From positions 263,077 to 327,076 of the forward strand of contig CAMVNO010000001.1 of the NCBI GenBank assembly GCA_947168855.1: a DNA stretch of 64,000 bases, in the 5' to 3' direction. Shown here piece by piece: positions 61,494 to 64,000 of the stretch (positions are counted from its first letter, which is position 1; each line of letters starts with the position of its first letter). The position numbers and the translations under genes are program-made. This stretch comes from an uncultured Clostridia bacterium. GTDB lineage: Bacteria; Bacillota; Clostridia; Christensenellales; CAG-138. Under the pieces are notes generated by a model. That model was given only the letters and a program-made list of their open reading frames with translations, ran no database searches and was not told the DNA's origin.

Positions 61494-62280
61494 TTTTCTT
61501 CACAGCGATCACGCGCGGATGCCCGCCGTAATCATAGATGCATTCATACCTGTCAAACAGCGCTCCGACCGCTTCCTTCTGCGTGTAACCGATCTCCAGA
61601 AGCAGCGTACCGCCCGGCTTCAGATAATGCCGGTAATCCCTTGCGATCCGCCGGTAAAAGTCCAGTCCGTCCTCGCCGCCGTACAGCGCAAGCGCAGGTT
61701 CATACCGCAGGCTTTCGTCCGCTGCGTCCAGTTCCGCTTTTGTAAGATACGGCGGATTGGATGCGATCAGGTCAAACATGCCTTCGATATTCTCAAAAAG
61801 ATCGCTCTGCACGATCTGTACCGATACGCCGTTTCGCCGCGCGTTGCGTTCGGTCATCGCAAGCGCGTCACCGCTGACGTCGGCCGCGGTGACCCGCGCG
61901 CCGCCCAAGACCGCAAGCGCGATCCCGATGCACCCGCTTCCGCAGCAGAGGTCCAGCACGTCGCGTCTGCCCTCCGCGAGCAGCGGCAGCGCCGTTTCCA
62001 CAAGCCGCTCCGTATCCGGACGCGGGATCAGGACCGTTGGATCCACATAAAACGGCAGCCCGTAAAACTCCCACTCGCCGAGCACATACTGCAGCGGCTC
62101 GCCGGAAAGCCTGCGCTCGATCAGCCGGTTCAGAAGCGCAGCGTCCGTTTCGGTCAGTTCCTGATACGGCGAACGGTATCCGCTTGCCCGCAGCAGAAAT
62201 ACCGCTTCCGTGCGCGCGTTTTCGCCCGCGACCGGTTTCAGGATCTCCGCGATCTTCTGTTCCGCTCTGCGAACGATCAT
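61486..62280 (-). CDS. prmC: Release factor glutamine methyltransferase
   Basis: The 264-residue protein has the SAM motif VLDLCCGSGCIGIAL and the catalytic NPPY (SNPPYLTKAE). It methylates Gln of the GGQ motif in release factors. It overlaps prfA by 8 bases and yqhQ by ATGA. Confidence 0.96.
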   Translation of the reverse strand: MIVRRAEQKIAEILKPVAGENARTEAVFLLRASGYRSPYQELTETDAALLNRLIERRLSGEPLQYVLGEWEFYGLPFYVDPTVLIPRPDTERLVETALPLLAEGRRDVLDLCCGSGCIGIALAVLGGARVTAADVSGDALAMTERNARRNGVSVQIVQSDLFENIEGMFDLIASNPPYLTKAELDAADESLRYEPALALYGGEDGLDFYRRIARDYRHYLKPGGTLLLEIGYTQKEAVGALFDRYECIYDYGGHPRVIAVKKND

Positions 62281-63320
62281 GTCTCCGGTTCCTCTTTTGT
62301 CTCCGGCTCCTCCGCCTTCTCCTGCGGCTCCGCAGCCGCTTTTTCGTCAAATTCCAGATCGCCCTTCGGCGGGTGCAGCGCCAGCTCAAACGACGCGATC
62401 GCAACCTCAAGCATGTCCTCGGTCGGCTCCTTGGTCGTCAGATGCTGCAGCGCCAGTCCCGGCGCGCGGGCAATGCGGCAAACAAGATTGTCGCGTTTTG
62501 CCGCCGCCTTCAGCACCTCATAGGAAACGCCGGCGATCGGCAGGATCAGTACGATGCGCGCGATGCGGAACAGGAACCGGTTCACGCCGCTTGCGTCGTG
62601 CCATGCCGTGAAACCCGGGATCAATGTGCACAGCGCGGATATCACGGTCGTCACAACGATGGAGACCGCCATGGTCAAAAACAGATAATTCGTGCCGCAG
62701 CGCGGATGCAGACGCGTGCACTTCGCCGCGTTCTCCGGCGTCATCGGAAGCTCCGCCTCGTAGCAGGCGATGGTTTTGTGCTCCGCGCCGTGGTACATGA
62801 ACACGCGCTTGATGTCCTTGATCTTGGAAATGCCGTAGATATACAGAAGGAATATAATGAGCCGCACCAGTCCCTGTACGACCGCGCTCCAGACAGCGCT
62901 CATCTTGCCGAAGATCAGCTCCAGAAGCGAAATGATTCCGATCGGAAGCAAAAAGAACAGCCCGATCGCAAGGACGGCGGCAAGCAGGATCGCAGCGCCC
63001 TTCACCACATCCATGGCGGATTTATTGAAGCGCTTCGCAAGCCATTGCTCGAATTTCGACGGCTTCTCCTCTTCCTCGCCGAGCATCTCCGCCGCGCGTG
63101 TCGTGATGCTCATGCCGTCGGACAGCGCTTTGAAAAACGCGTATACGCCGCGTACGACCGGCCACGTCGGGAACGAGCCTTTTTTATATCTGGTTCTTTG
63201 ATGATGAAATTCCTTTGCAAGCGAGCCGTCGCCGCGGCGCACGACCAATGCCGTTCCCTTTTCGGAACGCATCATGACACCTTCGATCACCGCCTGCCCG
63301 CCGATATCCGTTCGTTTCAT
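62277..63320 (-). CDS. yqhQ: DUF1385 membrane protein (YqhQ)
   Basis: The 347-residue protein begins with DIGGQAVIEGVMMR, the DUF1385 hallmark, and has about five membrane segments, the HGAEHKTIACYE motif and RLHPRCGTNYL. The acidic C-terminal tail (EEPETKEEPET) is extra. YqhQ has been linked to YtpA/lipid or metabolic stress functions in Bacillus, but its activity is unknown. ATG 63320 has AAGGAAG upstream. Confidence 0.9.
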   Translation of the reverse strand: MKRTDIGGQAVIEGVMMRSEKGTALVVRRGDGSLAKEFHHQRTRYKKGSFPTWPVVRGVYAFFKALSDGMSITTRAAEMLGEEEEKPSKFEQWLAKRFNKSAMDVVKGAAILLAAVLAIGLFFLLPIGIISLLELIFGKMSAVWSAVVQGLVRLIIFLLYIYGISKIKDIKRVFMYHGAEHKTIACYEAELPMTPENAAKCTRLHPRCGTNYLFLTMAVSIVVTTVISALCTLIPGFTAWHDASGVNRFLFRIARIVLILPIAGVSYEVLKAAAKRDNLVCRIARAPGLALQHLTTKEPTEDMLEVAIASFELALHPPKGDLEFDEKAAAEPQEKAEEPETKEEPET

Positions 63321-63355
63321 TGTTTTCTTCCTTAACAGAACATTTTCAACTGTAT

Positions 63356-63384
63356 ATCTTACCACAAAATCGCATCGGTTGCAA
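63356..63384 (-). promoter_or_regulatory. Promoter of yqhQ-prmC-prfA-tsaC
   Basis: TTGCAA (63384-63379), 17 bp, TAAGAT (63361-63356) with extended TG; it starts just behind the alkyltransferase-like gene. Confidence 0.7.
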
Positions 63385-63401
63385 TGCAGTTTGCAAGGAT
63401 T

Positions 63402-63719
63402 TCACGATTTATCCGCCGCATACGGTACGATCGCCCGGCATTTCTGCAGGTCCACTCTGCCGTCCGGCAGAAACGGAACGCCCTCCTTCCGGAGCAGCAT
63501 TTCCCGAACCGGCGCAAAATCCCCGCCCGCGATCGAGCCGTCCGCCTTCACCACGCGATGCCACGGAAGCTCGCCGGGACAAACGCGCATCGCAAAGCCG
63601 ACGAATCGCGCGCGCCGCGGATACCCGATCGCCTTCGCAATATCGCCGTAGGTGATCACCCGACCGTACGGGATCGCCGCAACAACTGCATATACGCTTT
63701 GAAAGAAGGAATCTGCCAT
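63402..63719 (-). CDS. Alkyltransferase-like (ATL) protein
   Basis: The 105-residue protein matches the DNA-binding domain of O6-alkylguanine alkyltransferase (VITYGDIAKAIGYPRRARFVGFAM), but the active-site PCHRV reads PWHRV with Trp53 in place of Cys. This is the ATL type, which binds O6-alkylguanine and hands it to nucleotide excision repair. ATG 63719 has no clear ribosome site; it lies two bases from the upstream stop, so coupling is likely. Confidence 0.88.
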   Translation of the reverse strand: MADSFFQSVYAVVAAIPYGRVITYGDIAKAIGYPRRARFVGFAMRVCPGELPWHRVVKADGSIAGGDFAPVREMLLRKEGVPFLPDGRVDLQKCRAIVPYAADKS

Positions 63720-63721
63720 AT

Positions 63722-64000
63722 CTATTGAAACAACGCCTTTCCGAGCGCTTCCGTGCTCTCGTAAACCGGCACGCCGCAGCGCTGCAGGACCTCGCGCGAC
63801 TGATGCCCTCCGCTTAAAAGGACGCACGGACAGCCGACGGCGTTCGCCGCTTCGACGTCGTGGTCCGTGTCGCCGATGAAGAGCGCGTCCTCAGGACGGA
63901 TCCCGAGACGCGCCATGTAGGTCTTTGCACGGTCGATCTTCGAGACGCACAGGCTGTCGTCCTGTCCGAGGATCTCGGAGAAAAACCCGGCGACGCCGAA
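63722..64000 (-). CDS. HAD-superfamily phosphatase, 5' part cut by window edge
   Basis: The last 92 residues are visible. They contain motif III Lys in SKIDRAK and motif IV FIGDTDHDVEAANAVG with LLSGGHQS, typical of phosphoglycolate phosphatase-like HAD-IA enzymes. The N-terminal part with the nucleophile Asp is beyond the right edge. Confidence 0.85.
   Translation of the reverse strand, partial: FGVAGFFSEILGQDDSLCVSKIDRAKTYMARLGIRPEDALFIGDTDHDVEAANAVGCPCVLLSGGHQSREVLQRCGVPVYESTEALGKALFQ

Noticed and set aside
62037..63335. 432-codon open frame on the plus strand across prmC and yqhQ
   Set aside because: Spans two conserved genes on the other strand and is extremely Arg-rich.

Overview
The window looks like a chromosomal segment of an endospore-forming member of the Clostridia (Firmicutes/Bacillota) with fairly high GC. 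The evidence is a complete spoIIIA operon, spoIVB, spoIIE, spoIIGA, sigE and sigG, the classic asp23-nusB-xseAB-ispA-dxs-tlyA-nadK-argR-recN-spoIVB gene order, a V-type rather than F-type ATPase, a large Firmicutes-type SRP RNA, and many exported proteins with Thr/Pro-rich spacers. The last trait recalls uncultured Christensenellales-type gut Clostridia, but that placement is inference. I see no mobile elements, CRISPR arrays or rRNA.

Layout. 1-5.4 kb: a cut-off glycerate-kinase-like gene coupled to an ABC-F ATPase, then a divergent cell-wall hydrolase/radical-SAM pair. 5.4-8.1 kb: folate unit (ECF S component, folC, HAD phosphatase). 8.1-11.9 kb: membrane-anchored cohesin-like protein, divergent cysS and an unknown membrane protein. 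11.9-13.9 kb: deoB and purine nucleoside phosphorylase. 13.9-16.5 kb: two Spo0A C-terminal-domain genes in the usual spo0A position behind spoIVB. 16.5-27 kb: a very tightly packed leftward run from asp23 through recN. 27.1-31.5 kb: spoIIIAA-AH with a miniature AF. 31.6-36.7 kb: peptidase U32 and, divergently, an E2-like acyltransferase homologue, a membrane protein and a THEP1-type NTPase, then a convergent TtcA-like gene. 36.8-39.6 kb: mntP with two NAGPA-domain genes. 39.6-43 kb: GNAT, a 36-codon orphan transcription unit, a lipoprotein, tRNA-Thr and tRNA-Pro, and a metallophosphoesterase lipoprotein. 43-47.6 kb: sigG facing a leftward spoIIE-spoIIGA-sigE operon. 47.8-48.8 kb: tmk and SRP RNA. 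48.8-59.3 kb: rpiB-upp-V-ATPase (H,I,K,E,C,F,A,B,D)-queG-like. 59.4-63.3 kb: yqhQ-prmC-prfA-tsaC/sua5. 63.4-64 kb: alkyltransferase-like protein and a cut-off HAD gene.

How it works together: the window carries much of the compartment-specific sporulation programme (sigma-E, its activating protease SpoIIGA, SpoIIE which releases sigma-F, sigma-G, the SpoIIIA channel and SpoIVB). Promoters fitting sigma-E, sigma-F and sigma-G can be proposed in front of spoIIIAA, sigG and spoIVB. The most unusual points are the spo0A-position pair lacking a normal phosphoacceptor receiver, the 55-residue SpoIIIAF, the head-to-head sigG/sigE arrangement, the spoIIE-spoIIGA-sigE operon with a 158-nt spoIIGA/sigE overlap, and a 36-residue peptide gene with its own ribosome-binding site and terminator. 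House-keeping promoters are very regular: nearly all recognisable -35/-10 pairs have exactly 17 bp spacing.
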